A stretch of DNA of 64,000 nucleotides, taken from IMG/VR virus record IMGVR_UViG_3300023179_000035, positions 52,395-116,394 of that record. One strand, written 5' to 3'. Origin of the DNA: a virus. The position numbers and the translations under genes were made by a program. Numbering within the stretch: the first letter of the stretch is position 1; each line of letters begins with the position of its first letter. Below are positions 10,201-19,163 of the stretch, piece by piece. Under the pieces are notes generated by a model. That model saw only the letters and a program-made list of their open reading frames with translations, was not told the origin of the DNA and did no database searches.

Positions 10201-11431
10201 GGCAAAAAAAGCTCAAGAAGCGGCAGCTGAAAAATCGCAGAGAGACATGGCTCTGTCATCCCTCGGTGCAGTTACGCCAGAAAATGTCCAAGAGAGGATA
10301 AAGTCCTTCAAGGACATGGCTGCAAAATTAACCGTTGACGAGATAAAAGGCATCAACGCTACGATGAAGTCTATCCGCGATGCGATGGACCAGATCGACT
10401 GGCGTGTAATGGGACCTGACGCTGAGAAAAATTTTAAGGACAAGGTCCTGCAGGTCAAGATATTCCAAGACCTCATAACTTCCGTCACTACGTCTATTAA
10501 TGCAGTTATTCAGGCCAACCAGACAGTCGCTGGGTTCAAGCCAGCCTGGACGACGTTCAGCAAGGCGATGGGCGACGTCTTCATGACCATAAATTCATAC
10601 TTTGATGCTGGGCAGGGCCCGACCCTTGGCTCCGCATTGACCCTCACTGACTCCACGAAGGCTAGCCTAAAGAGCGCGGCGGATAGCGCCGACGCCGCCG
10701 GCCAATCTTTCACTAGCATGAAAGGCGGCGTGTCGAGCATGGTGGCGGCTGTAGGCCAGATCACAGCGACAATACCAACAGGAGTCGGCACGGCGCAGGC
10801 CATCGCCCAGTCAGCTGGCTCCCTTTACAATATCTTCAACGCGATATACGCTGGTTACAGCGTCGACTCTCCGATAGGCAGGCTCCTGTCCTCCTCGCCG
10901 GTGGCGACGTCTTTTACTACCATGGACCAGGCGAAGTCTAGCATCGACGCCGCGACCCAGAAGGTGCAGACTACAATGGGCGCCGCCAAGGAGCTCTTCA
11001 AGGCGTCTAACGAGTTCAACACAGAGCTAGGCAAACTAAAGGGCCAGAACTTCAACGTCAAGGCCTCCCTCGACTCCTTGGGCAACCGCCTCGGCTTCGG
11101 AGACCAGGTGACGCTCCGCAACGACAAGGTGGTCATCAACCTGGAGGTGTCGGTCGACATGAAGGCTGACACCCTGGAGAGGATACTGGTCCTGCGCAAG
11201 GACTCTATCATTAGGGACAGGCTGGACTGGTCCGTTAGGGCGTTGAAGATTAATTTAGACAACAAGTCAGATGGGACAAGTTATGCAACCAACGCAGCGG
11301 TCTCCAACCCTGAGACTGCAAAATACGAAACGCAGCAACTGACTTACCCCACCCTGCTTGATGAGTTGCCGCATGACCCAGGCGGACACGTTAAGAGAGC
11401 TGTGACAGACAGCACGCACCAAGCTAAGTAA
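7253..11431 (+). CDS. Tail tape measure protein
   Basis: A 1392-residue protein with a TTG start and AGGGGTGA site. It is Ala/Lys-rich and mostly helical, with hydrophobic helices near residues ~130-200, ~640-680, ~720-760, ~820-840 and ~900-935 and coiled-coil stretches (e.g. IEIAKKELEEQQALRQKAKE). Length, composition and place after the gp26/gp51 chaperones and before baseplate genes fit a tape measure: it sets tail length inside the tube and may help DNA cross the membrane. Bases ~9420-10450 are clearly more AT-rich than both flanks and use different codons, as if this segment was replaced by recombination. Confidence 0.85.
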   Translation: MAKRKGGKGGGEPYDFSAQATAMAAMAASMENINEKLTSTIEGQLKVLEQLQKTLASLAEAGEGPVADAAANTSKAAEGAQQVNESLEDIIKNMDEAGGSAASLAQAIAKAYGRPEPQKFKTLQGQLAKGAKKFIDQYKNTSSVLLFFQGLSQGVQNAMNVLKGATSIATSLASSLFNIGFAIASIPFQMFQKLMDFAAKATGGTEFAQARENVRKYFGDLRTGTSAMVLDVGTKMQGFAKNTGLSLYSVFGDAAEMLNYVNEMAQGIGAALPSMLKSFGKKQQGTLFAFAKGLGLGAEEMRSIGLYALASGKDAKHVFQDMTKMALQLEKAYGDNAKVLGRDVGKAIKDVGVFGNATVETLFKGATYARGLGVELDHIKGTLGAFGTFEQAADNVSMLTQAFGANIDTMELLQAGAGGDAAKQVDILRKSLFSAGVSADTMNNYNLKLLASSTGLSEEVARTVFSMNNQGRSLQDIQKQADAAKKKEEAYQETLRRLAPSIERVVRQFEMVGSFFEMFFKGMARALVMFGPFRDVVFDIRKALMHTFQIGFQFGMKFFGILENTFGLFTAMHNFFKQGGIEKFFNTFSGILERFTRSLATGQGDVKGLLDDFSRLITDFFSGNNPAFAGIAASFQKIMAVVGATIGAGIRALSPMVINALDFLINLIIDPKRADAQINQATGIMGPFVMPIYTALRENLPKIASKMGDLLWELLGLARAELWKGRDFMLLGMSFGTALASYALIPGIIKFGLGRLFQSSATSAITQAIYQAAAAAEAGKAGELAASQLSQGWISYLGNPVSTAMFKTSFTSFLGAAGLLAASFTAGWALGKMIADSVGQGMRDNAKQSADSADKFTKDILAEQDKKKKIEIAKKELEEQQALRQKAKEDAEKLSWAETGMVAGVGALGFVGGSIVAPGAGSVAGAVGLSAAAGVAFKAAKMKEFDANAAAFDLRIMSAQSIIDAYENPSSPAYKARENAEAQAKKAQEAAAEKSQRDMALSSLGAVTPENVQERIKSFKDMAAKLTVDEIKGINATMKSIRDAMDQIDWRVMGPDAEKNFKDKVLQVKIFQDLITSVTTSINAVIQANQTVAGFKPAWTTFSKAMGDVFMTINSYFDAGQGPTLGSALTLTDSTKASLKSAADSADAAGQSFTSMKGGVSSMVAAVGQITATIPTGVGTAQAIAQSAGSLYNIFNAIYAGYSVDSPIGRLLSSSPVATSFTTMDQAKSSIDAATQKVQTTMGAAKELFKASNEFNTELGKLKGQNFNVKASLDSLGNRLGFGDQVTLRNDKVVINLEVSVDMKADTLERILVLRKDSIIRDRLDWSVRALKINLDNKSDGTSYATNAAVSNPETAKYETQQLTYPTLLDELPHDPGGHVKRAVTDSTHQAK

Positions 11432-11448
11432 CCCTAGCAGGTCATGAC

Positions 11449-11676
11449 ATGAAATCACAAAAGTTTATAGACATGCTGAGGTCCGACCCCAGCTATGCGG
11501 CCGCCCTGGCGGCCGCCCCAGACGAAGAGACCCGTCGCAAGGTGGCCGCCGCCGCTGAGTCACTAGCCCTAAAACTAGGAGAGGTCCTCGACCCGTTCAT
11601 GGAGACAGCCAGGGGCAACCCTGACTTCGCTCGGGCTGTCTCCAGCGTGATCGCCAAGGGCGGAGGGCAGAAATAG
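11449..11676 (+). CDS. Small Ala-rich protein, function unknown
   Basis: A 75-residue helical protein (MKSQKFIDMLRSDPSYAAAL), Ala-rich, with no cysteine and no membrane segment. It lies between tape measure and baseplate genes with short gaps, so it is probably part of the tail operon. The ribosome site is weak. Candidate small baseplate or tape-measure-associated protein; no family recognised. Confidence 0.55.
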   Translation: MKSQKFIDMLRSDPSYAAALAAAPDEETRRKVAAAAESLALKLGEVLDPFMETARGNPDFARAVSSVIAKGGGQK

Positions 11677-11728
11677 CCTCCGCTGCTGTAGTTAAAACAC
11701 AGCGGCAGGGCCGCGATAGGAGACAGCA

Positions 11729-14710
11729 GTGGCCAATCCGCCGAAAGACAGCGTAATTAGCACGCCTGGGCATGGCATAGGAGTTGAGACGGGCGACGGT
11801 GGGTTCGACGTAGGCGATGGAGTAACGCGGACGTATGAGCCGAGAGATCCCGCGGCCGAGCCCACGACGAAGCCACGCGACAGGGTCATAGACGTAAGCT
11901 TCACCACCAACGGCGTGCCCAACGACCTGCCCAAGAAGACGATAGAGACTCTGGGCAGCTACCTGGTGAAGTTGACCGCCAAGAACAAGTACCCAGTCTC
12001 GCCCATTGACCAGACGACTTCTTACGCTGACGTCAACGCTGACTCTCCCAGGGTCCACGCGGGGTACGCGTTCGTCCAAGAGACGACGAACGTCCCCAGC
12101 ATGGAGTCCCAGACAGGCACCGGAAAAAAATTTGCGAATGACAGTAGGCAGTTCCTCAGGCCGCAGCCCTACCTCATCAGGCCGCAGCCCAACACAGAGG
12201 TCGGTGAGCCTAATTTTAGGGACGCCTCTAGCGAGCCAGAGGGCAACTACGTCACCGAGGCTATCGCGAAGTCAGGACGCTGGAGCAGCGTCAATAGCTT
12301 CTCTTCTAACTTTATGGCAGGCGCGCCGTCAGACCCACAGTCTTCCCTCATTGTCGACAGAGAGCTGGGCGATAACGTCTTCGGCAAGAAGCTAAAGAGG
12401 CAGGCTCTTACGTCTAGGTTCGTGGCGCTTGGGGCGGGTCTAACACAAGTCGCCACAGGTGAGCTGGCGGCCCAGCTACCTCTCTTCGACCCGAACGATC
12501 CTAACACAATCTTTGCTAACAAGACAGTGCCGGGTCTCGAGCAGCTGACTGCAGCAAACTCTATAAAGACTGCTGTCCTCCAGGCCCAGGCAGTCTTTGA
12601 TAAGGCCGATAGGCTGCCGTCTGACCCTACGTACCTCAGCATCAACGACGTCACGTGGGGGCAGCTCAACAATGTTGACGATAACTTCACAGGGCAGGGC
12701 ATGTGGTTGCTCGCGTTGGCCCAGTTTGCAGTCGTCAAACTGGCTGTGGCGGCCGTGGGCGCCGTACTCGGTCTCATCACAAAGTCTGCAGACGCAGCAA
12801 GCTTCTTAGGCCTTACTCAGACAGACCGGGTGTCATACAGCGACGCCGTGGACTATGGCTTCAACATATTTTTCGCAGGGTATGAAAATCCGACAGTCGA
12901 CAAGGCAATCGCGTCTTTCTTGGCGCCATTCAAGAACGACAACGGCTTTCGAGTCGTGCATTTTCGTGTGTTGATTCGGTCGGCCATACTGCTCGTTGAG
13001 AAGCTATCAGCCTTGATAGGCGGCGGCCTCGGCCTCGTGACGAACATCTTTGAGATTGTGTCTGCCATCAAGACTTCGCACCTCTTCGCGACCCTTAACG
13101 CGTTTGCTAAGATCGGTGATCTATATGCTTACTTACAAGTTATTGGAGATATAAGTCTTAAGGACGACAGGGGGTTTATTATTCCAGGAGATGAAAGTTC
13201 AGTTACACCAGCTGATAGTGTCAAGCTGAGAGCGGACGCACTGCTCTCAGTAGCTGGTTTGACTGGTCATTCTAAAAAAATTACAAGATACAAGCTAGGC
13301 AGCTTTGAAGAGGCCGCCCCAGACGACGTTAAAGATAATCGCGAAAGCGAGATGTCAGTGCGTAGAAAAGTTTCGATTCTCATGCCTGTTGTAAAATTAG
13401 GAGATTTAAAATTAGGCGTTAATGTTCCGCCTACGTCAGCTTTTGATGCCTCCCCAGACAGTGTCGATGAGAACTTCAGGGTAAAGACCGGTGTGGTCAG
13501 CACATTAGAAAGTTTCCTAGAGTCTGAGTATTTCCCGTTCTACTTCCACGATCTTAGGACCAACGAGATAGTCTCTTTCCACGCTTTCCTGGCTTCGCTA
13601 ACCGACAGCTACACTGCGTCGTATGATTCAGTCGAAGGAATGGGACGTGTGGAGCCAGTGAAGCACTACAAGGGGACCACGCGTAAGTTTGGGTTTTCAT
13701 TCTACGTCGTGGCGACTAACGAGGACCAAGTGTCGCCGATGTATGACAAGATCAACAAGTTGACGACCTTGTTATACCCGCAGTACACGAGCGGGAAGGT
13801 CGTCTTCCAGAACCAGAAGAGGTTCGTCCAGCCCTTCAGCCAGTTGATCGGAGCGTCTCCGCTTGTCAGGATAAGACTAGGCGATATAGCGCGCTCCAAC
13901 TATTCTAAGTTTGCCTTAGCTAGGCTTTTTGGAGCCGGGACAGGCTCTGACAAGTTTAATATAGATGGCAACACCGAAATCAAGCCAGTGCCGCCAGAGA
14001 ATTTAGTATACTACTACGAACCTCAGAACTCCGGTCAGCCGGTGGCTGTTTCTACTCAAGATGGTGGTGGTCCAATTGACTACATCTCGCCTACCGGGTG
14101 GTCTATAACAATAACTGGCGGTACGACAGGCGTTGTAATTAATTCTGCTAATGGTCTGGAGTATGTGGAGTATGTCACTGGCAAGTTAAAAATGAAAGAG
14201 GGCTTCAGGGAAGGGCCCTTAGCTAAATTTAAGGGGCGTAATCCTGGTAAGTTCAGGACGGCAACTGTTAAAAAATTTGATGGCGAGACAGTCTTTATAA
14301 AAAAAAGTTACCTCACTCAGACAGTGACAGTCATCAACGCTAAGGACGTAAGCGAGGTAAAGTCATACAACACCACGGCTGACATTAGTAATTCTTTAAG
14401 CATTTCCAACATGCTCGACCCGACCACGTCTGCTATCGTTCGTCACTTTGAGCACAACAGTGGCAAGGGCCTCGCGGGGCATATAGACCAAATGGACTTC
14501 GACTGGTACTCAAATACGAGATGGAACACAGGTGACCAGGGCAGGTCGAACGGTTTCGTCCCAATGATGTGCAAGGTCACGGTGAACTTCTCCCCCGTTC
14601 ACGACATTTCTCCTGGCCTCGACAGCCAAGGCTACAACCGCGCTCCAATCTACCCGCGCCCGCCAACGCCAGCCCCTAGGTCAGGTATAATTCGTGATGT
14701 TCCATTCTAA
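11729..14710 (+). CDS. Large baseplate / virion structural protein
   Basis: A 993-residue protein with GTG start and AGGAGA site. A distinctive segment at residues ~600-690 (EYFPFYFHDLRTNEIVSFHA, then SYTASYDSVEGMGR and a KFGFSFYV strand) is, from memory, typical of baseplate-region structural proteins of large myoviruses. The C-terminus contains MDFDWYSNTRWN and a Pro-rich tail. The N-terminal 80 residues are disordered. It precedes the gp53-like wedge gene, which supports a baseplate role. Bases ~13110-13450 and ~14120-14400 are AT-rich relative to the rest. Exact subunit not assigned. Confidence 0.65.
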   Translation: MANPPKDSVISTPGHGIGVETGDGGFDVGDGVTRTYEPRDPAAEPTTKPRDRVIDVSFTTNGVPNDLPKKTIETLGSYLVKLTAKNKYPVSPIDQTTSYADVNADSPRVHAGYAFVQETTNVPSMESQTGTGKKFANDSRQFLRPQPYLIRPQPNTEVGEPNFRDASSEPEGNYVTEAIAKSGRWSSVNSFSSNFMAGAPSDPQSSLIVDRELGDNVFGKKLKRQALTSRFVALGAGLTQVATGELAAQLPLFDPNDPNTIFANKTVPGLEQLTAANSIKTAVLQAQAVFDKADRLPSDPTYLSINDVTWGQLNNVDDNFTGQGMWLLALAQFAVVKLAVAAVGAVLGLITKSADAASFLGLTQTDRVSYSDAVDYGFNIFFAGYENPTVDKAIASFLAPFKNDNGFRVVHFRVLIRSAILLVEKLSALIGGGLGLVTNIFEIVSAIKTSHLFATLNAFAKIGDLYAYLQVIGDISLKDDRGFIIPGDESSVTPADSVKLRADALLSVAGLTGHSKKITRYKLGSFEEAAPDDVKDNRESEMSVRRKVSILMPVVKLGDLKLGVNVPPTSAFDASPDSVDENFRVKTGVVSTLESFLESEYFPFYFHDLRTNEIVSFHAFLASLTDSYTASYDSVEGMGRVEPVKHYKGTTRKFGFSFYVVATNEDQVSPMYDKINKLTTLLYPQYTSGKVVFQNQKRFVQPFSQLIGASPLVRIRLGDIARSNYSKFALARLFGAGTGSDKFNIDGNTEIKPVPPENLVYYYEPQNSGQPVAVSTQDGGGPIDYISPTGWSITITGGTTGVVINSANGLEYVEYVTGKLKMKEGFREGPLAKFKGRNPGKFRTATVKKFDGETVFIKKSYLTQTVTVINAKDVSEVKSYNTTADISNSLSISNMLDPTTSAIVRHFEHNSGKGLAGHIDQMDFDWYSNTRWNTGDQGRSNGFVPMMCKVTVNFSPVHDISPGLDSQGYNRAPIYPRPPTPAPRSGIIRDVPF

Positions 14711-14736
14711 GTTATCACGGCAAGGGAGGTGAGGAT

Positions 14737-15030
14737 ATGGCAAACTCAAGGTACTCAAACACGAGGACAATCTTTCCTGGCAACTACTACGGGACGTCTT
14801 CCACAGTCGCCAGTATCAGGGCCGCTCTGGAGCAGGGGACGCTGTCTTTCAGGACTCGTTATACGACAGGCAACGAGAGGCTTGATACCATAGCCGCCCA
14901 GGAGTATGGAGACGGTAGGTATTGGTGGGTCGTGGCAGCCGCCTCCGACATTGGGTGGGGCATGCAGGTACCCCCAGGAGTCTACCTACGGCTGCCCAAC
15001 ATAAACGAAGTCATGGTCTACCTGGGCTGA
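14737..15030 (+). CDS. Baseplate wedge protein, T4 gp53-like (LysM-type)
   Basis: A 97-residue protein. The core ERLDTIAAQEYGDGRYWWVV, then a hydrophobic stretch and VPPGVYLRLPN, is the LysM-like gp53 pattern: a small domain clamping the baseplate wedge to the hub and tube. It has a strong GGGAGGTGA site 6 bases before the ATG and is followed after 3 bases by the next baseplate gene, whose start is probably translationally coupled. Confidence 0.75.
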   Translation: MANSRYSNTRTIFPGNYYGTSSTVASIRAALEQGTLSFRTRYTTGNERLDTIAAQEYGDGRYWWVVAAASDIGWGMQVPPGVYLRLPNINEVMVYLG

Positions 15031-15033
15031 GTC

Positions 15034-17916
15034 ATGGCAGCAGGCGGATTTTTTAACAGCCTAGAGGCAGTGTTAGGTGGCCTTACAGCCACAGACAGCC
15101 TCGCTGCGCGCATACAGGCAGATGACAGCACTCCCGAGTCTTTTCTGCTTAACAACGTGATGTTCCCGCGGTCGCCGACCCTGCTGTCGACGGACTACAT
15201 CATGAGTGAGACGGAAGGGTCCGGTAGGTTCCCTACCGGCAACTCTGTCGTCAGAATACTGGAGCCGAAAGAGGCCAAGAAGTTTATATGCTCAAAAACG
15301 CAAATCGGTCCTTCAGAGCGGGTCATGGCGATGGACATCCTGACACCCAAGGCTAGCTACACGGGCTTCAACGCCAACAGGGTGTCGCTGTTCATCAACT
15401 CCCTGCCGCCAATCGTCGCCAACAACCTCGTTCCATACGTGGAGGTCGAGTTTGAGATGCCTGCGAAACAATCTGGGAACAGCTTCAAGCCGTTCGGCCT
15501 GAACAGATTTTTCTTAGGTGATTCTGACCCAACTGGCTTTGACTTAGGCCACCAGGCTGCCCGACTAGGAGTGTCGAAGACTCCGAAGGGGGATACTATC
15601 TACACAGCTTACGCTGGGATGGAGTTATTTACATCCCCGTCCACACTATACTCAAAGCCTGAGAGCAACGGCTACAAGATCAAGCCGATCCTCAACCCAT
15701 ACGCTCCCCTGGCGGTCATCAACTCCTTTGAGGTGTCAGTGGCGTCTTCCGGCCAGGGGCAGGGTTTCAACCAGCTGTCCAAAGGGACGCTGACGATGAC
15801 GATATTGGACAGGAGCCGGCTCAGGGAGTTTGGTGAGCTCTTCCAGATAAGTCAGTACGGCAAGGCTACAGTCTGGATCACTTATGGCTGGAGGTGCAAG
15901 GTGCTGTCAGCCGGCGACCCATTCGCTGAATTCATCAACAGCTGCATGCTTAACAGGCAGTCTTTCACCATAACACAGCCTGGCTATTCATTTGAGAATA
16001 ACATGGTCAAGGTCTCCATGACGCTGGGCTCCAAGACTTTTGATGAGCTAAACGGCATGACCCTGGCGGACGCCTATCTTGGGACGGGGTTCAAGTCCAA
16101 CTACGGCGTTAGTGAGACTTGGAAGAAAATAAGGGTGCCTGGCAGCAAGCAGACATACGAAGGGATGATAGTGCTCCTCAACGAGCTAAAGGAAAAGCTA
16201 AGCGCAAACGTGTCTGACGTAGACGCCCTAGGCGCTGGTAGTTTAATACCTGCTATGAACACCACACCGCAACCTGAGGCGGCTGATCCAACCATAAAGG
16301 AAAAAATAAAGAACCTAGCTGACGCTCTCAAAAAGGCGGCAGACAAGAAGTACAATCAAAAACCCGGCGCAAACGCGAAAGTTAAAAAGGCCAGCGGCCA
16401 AGACAAAAAAGCGTTGCAGGACGCCAATAAAAGCATAGACGAGCTAGCCAAGTCGCTAAGCGAGTACTATAGGGTCAATAGCAGTAAGGACTCCAAGAAG
16501 AACGGCAAGTACGTGCAGTACCTTGAGAACCTAGACAGGTCGACTGACGCTGCCAAGAAGCTGCTGGAAGATATTAGCAACGTAGAGTATGACCCTTACA
16601 ACTCTAAGTGGCGTGACCGAGCCGCCCAGCAGAACTGGAACCCTAACTCTAAGCACAAGAGCCTACCGTCAGAGAGGTCAAAAGGTGGTAACACACCGAA
16701 GCAGGGGGCGGCCCGACTGAACCCGACCTACATTTCCCTTGGGGTAATCCTGCTGAAGGTGCTGGGCACCGCTGCCCTGGCCCAGGACAGGATAGGGGAC
16801 GTGCAGTTCGTCTTCTACAAGATGAATAGCCACACCGCCGGGGCCAGTGACCTGCTGCTGTCAGAGTTTCCAATTGACATGGAACGCCTGCGGGGTGAGT
16901 ACGCTCGTGAGGTGGCCAAGAACGGCGGTGTTCCACTGTCTATGGGCGTCTTTCTCAGCCTGCTGACCTCTCAGGTCAACGATGTGCGGTCAGAGATCTA
17001 TGGCCTCAAGAAGTACTTTAAGCCAATCGCCAAGGACGGACCCCCTGACCAAGCTGTCACAAAAGACGAGTGGAAGGACAACCTGCCTCAAGAAGTGAAG
17101 TCTTTCGTGCAGCCGTACGTCGGTATAGACGTTCAAGTCGCAGAGCGCACATCAGCTCCAAGCAATAGCGGCGCTACCATCGACCTATTACAGTCGCTGT
17201 CTGTGTCTGCAAAGCTCAGAAAGCAGGCAGCGGGTGTCTACCCACTGGTCATGAGGATACACGTCTACGACAACAATCACGTAACAGTGTCCAACATCAA
17301 GACGCCGTCTCCACCATTTGGTAGCGAAGCCCCAGACGACGCGAAGCTAAGGGAACAAGCGGCTGACATGCTTGCTGCGAAGGTCGGGCCAGGCAGGATA
17401 TCGCTGGACAAGACGTCGAAGGGCGTCTACGAGTACACGTTCAAGGACGCGACTGCGTTTGATGACCTGATCTCGTCCTACATGCCCTCTATCATCATTG
17501 GTGCCAACGGATCGACCATCATAACAGCAGCCGTTAATACCAAGATGAACCAGCTGATGCAGACTGCCGCCCTTGTCGGAAACAGCCCAGGCATGTCTTC
17601 TACTGGAGCTCCCTCCATTGTCTCGCCTAGCGGCCTGCCGTATGTCATCATACCCGCTGAGGTCAACATCACGATGCTTGGGTGCCCGCTGGTTAGGTTT
17701 GGACAGACTTTTTACATAAACTTCAACACTTCCACCACCCTTGACGGTGACTACTACGTCGGCACCCTGAGCCACGGCTTCTCCCCAGGCAAGTACACTA
17801 CGACAATGAAGCTGGCACCCCGCTCTGGGGCCGCTTCTTTCGCGAGCGGGAAGAACATAGTCGACCAGCTCAAGAACATAGAGAAGTACCTCGGGCTGTC
17901 GACTCCGACCGGCTAA
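15034..17916 (+). CDS. Large baseplate hub-type structural protein
   Basis: A 960-residue protein. The C-terminal 90 residues (VNITMLGCPLVRFGQTFYIN, GDYYVGTLSHGFSPGKYTTT) follow the pattern of myovirus hub proteins related to gp44/gpD/gp27, where beta domains form the tube-like hub. The N-terminal half has strands ending in LSKGTLTMTILDRSRLREF. A Lys/Ala-rich, probably flexible helical linker spans residues ~420-560. It starts 3 bases after the gp53-like gene and ends the tail operon before the polymerase gene. Confidence 0.6.
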   Translation: MAAGGFFNSLEAVLGGLTATDSLAARIQADDSTPESFLLNNVMFPRSPTLLSTDYIMSETEGSGRFPTGNSVVRILEPKEAKKFICSKTQIGPSERVMAMDILTPKASYTGFNANRVSLFINSLPPIVANNLVPYVEVEFEMPAKQSGNSFKPFGLNRFFLGDSDPTGFDLGHQAARLGVSKTPKGDTIYTAYAGMELFTSPSTLYSKPESNGYKIKPILNPYAPLAVINSFEVSVASSGQGQGFNQLSKGTLTMTILDRSRLREFGELFQISQYGKATVWITYGWRCKVLSAGDPFAEFINSCMLNRQSFTITQPGYSFENNMVKVSMTLGSKTFDELNGMTLADAYLGTGFKSNYGVSETWKKIRVPGSKQTYEGMIVLLNELKEKLSANVSDVDALGAGSLIPAMNTTPQPEAADPTIKEKIKNLADALKKAADKKYNQKPGANAKVKKASGQDKKALQDANKSIDELAKSLSEYYRVNSSKDSKKNGKYVQYLENLDRSTDAAKKLLEDISNVEYDPYNSKWRDRAAQQNWNPNSKHKSLPSERSKGGNTPKQGAARLNPTYISLGVILLKVLGTAALAQDRIGDVQFVFYKMNSHTAGASDLLLSEFPIDMERLRGEYAREVAKNGGVPLSMGVFLSLLTSQVNDVRSEIYGLKKYFKPIAKDGPPDQAVTKDEWKDNLPQEVKSFVQPYVGIDVQVAERTSAPSNSGATIDLLQSLSVSAKLRKQAAGVYPLVMRIHVYDNNHVTVSNIKTPSPPFGSEAPDDAKLREQAADMLAAKVGPGRISLDKTSKGVYEYTFKDATAFDDLISSYMPSIIIGANGSTIITAAVNTKMNQLMQTAALVGNSPGMSSTGAPSIVSPSGLPYVIIPAEVNITMLGCPLVRFGQTFYINFNTSTTLDGDYYVGTLSHGFSPGKYTTTMKLAPRSGAASFASGKNIVDQLKNIEKYLGLSTPTG

Positions 17917-17926
17917 TACAACAGGT

Positions 17927-17936
17927 CACCTAGGTG
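17927..17936. promoter_or_regulatory. CACCTAGGTG palindrome, candidate operator
   Basis: A 10-base perfect palindrome between the last baseplate gene and the polymerase gene. Its ACCTAGGT core recurs in the longer palindrome at 44450-44469 before an RHH regulator gene; I noticed no third copy. Confidence 0.3.
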
Positions 17937-17955
17937 GGTAGTATGACGTGGGCCA

Positions 17956-19137
17956 ATGCGACCCTCTTACTTCTACCCACAGCTCCTCGGAGCTGACCAT
18001 GGGCTTGTCGTCGACAGCGACGGCTATAGGTGGTCGTCGCGTCGGCCGCCAGAGTGCTGGGCGGTCCGAGGTGAGACACGGCACGACGAGGACGCTAACA
18101 GCCTCGACGAGCTGGCCCGCCTAGAGTCCCGTAAGCTCCAGGCGCTGCCGCCGGACCAGTTCGTCTCGTCGCTCAGGACCATCAGTGGGGACCGCCCCAT
18201 GTGGCGCTACGCCCTGCCCCAGGCTGCCTATAGGTCTTTCGTCGACAGGCTGGTCAGCGACGCCACGTCCTTCCTGGAGTCGGCCGACACGGGCTACTAC
18301 TCTGGGTGCTGGCTGCCGCACCGCAGGGTCTTCTCTTCTATGGCCAGGATGGCCGCCCCTGACCCAGGGCTCTTCTCGGCGGAGACAGACTGGGACGCCT
18401 CCTCGTTTCGTCCTCGAGGCGGCTACTGCGACAGGCTGGTCTACGACAGGTTTGGAACCCGCACGGGCAGGCTGACAGTCGCCTCAGGACCGTCCGTCCT
18501 GACCCTCAGGAAGGACCTCAGAAAATTCCTGAGGTCTCGACGTGGGGATTCCGGCGTCCTGCTGCAGGTGGATTTTTCTGCCCTGGAGGTGAGGCTCCTG
18601 GCCGCCGACGTGTCCAAGCACGTGCCGGTCGGCGACCCGTACCAGGAGCTGGCAGACGAGCTGGGCATGGACAGGCGGTCGGCCAAGCTGGCCCTCATAT
18701 CCACGACCTACGGCTCTTCAGACAGGGGCCTCGCGTCCTCCCTGGGGGTGGACCTGGCCGCCGCCCGGCGCGTCATCGAAGCGATCCACCGCAGCCACGG
18801 GGTCGAGGCCCAGGTCAGTCGCCTCAGGGCAGAGCACAGCCGCCTCGGCTACGTTCGTAACAGGTACGGCCGCAGGGTGGAGACCCCAGACGCCTCTGAC
18901 GGTCTGCTCCTCAACTCTTACCTGCAGTCTACAGGGGTGGACGTGGCCCTGTGGGGCTTCTTGCAGGTCATCGACAGGATCCCAGAGGGCCACGGCGCTC
19001 CGGTGGCCCTCATCCACGACGCTATGGTGCTGGACGTGAGCCGCGACCTCGCCGACAGGATAGGGGCCGACCTGTCAGTGACGGTGCCGGGGTACGACGG
19101 AAAGTTCCCTCTTAAAGTCGAGCCTTTGAACGTCTGA
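17956..19137 (+). CDS. Minimal family A DNA polymerase (polymerase domain only)
   Basis: A 393-residue protein with the three family A motifs in order: RTGRL near residue 170 with VDFSALEVRLLA (motif A, ~205); AKLALISTTYGSS (motif B, ~243); ALIHDAMVLDV (motif C, ~351, HDA in place of the usual HDE). The family normally exceeds 550 residues even without a 5' nuclease; here the 3'-5' exonuclease and much of the thumb are absent. The phage also encodes a PolIII-type replicase (45863-52227), so this is more likely a gap-filling, translesion or specialised enzyme. The start is the first ATG in frame and has no clear ribosome site. Confidence 0.75.
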   Translation: MRPSYFYPQLLGADHGLVVDSDGYRWSSRRPPECWAVRGETRHDEDANSLDELARLESRKLQALPPDQFVSSLRTISGDRPMWRYALPQAAYRSFVDRLVSDATSFLESADTGYYSGCWLPHRRVFSSMARMAAPDPGLFSAETDWDASSFRPRGGYCDRLVYDRFGTRTGRLTVASGPSVLTLRKDLRKFLRSRRGDSGVLLQVDFSALEVRLLAADVSKHVPVGDPYQELADELGMDRRSAKLALISTTYGSSDRGLASSLGVDLAAARRVIEAIHRSHGVEAQVSRLRAEHSRLGYVRNRYGRRVETPDASDGLLLNSYLQSTGVDVALWGFLQVIDRIPEGHGAPVALIHDAMVLDVSRDLADRIGADLSVTVPGYDGKFPLKVEPLNV

Positions 19138-19149
19138 CGTCCGCGGGTG

Positions 19150-19157
19150 TATAGTCC
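19150..19157 (+). promoter_or_regulatory. TATAGTCC box before HD gene
   Basis: A variant of the ATA(G/C)(T/A)TA(A/G) box, 6 bases before the 19164 ATG. There is no Shine-Dalgarno site between it and the start. Confidence 0.3.
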
Positions 19158-19163
19158 ACCTCC

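Noticed and set aside
15221-15239. 8-base hairpin CCGGTAGG/CCTACCGG
   Set aside because: Inside a baseplate gene, no T run, no sign of function.
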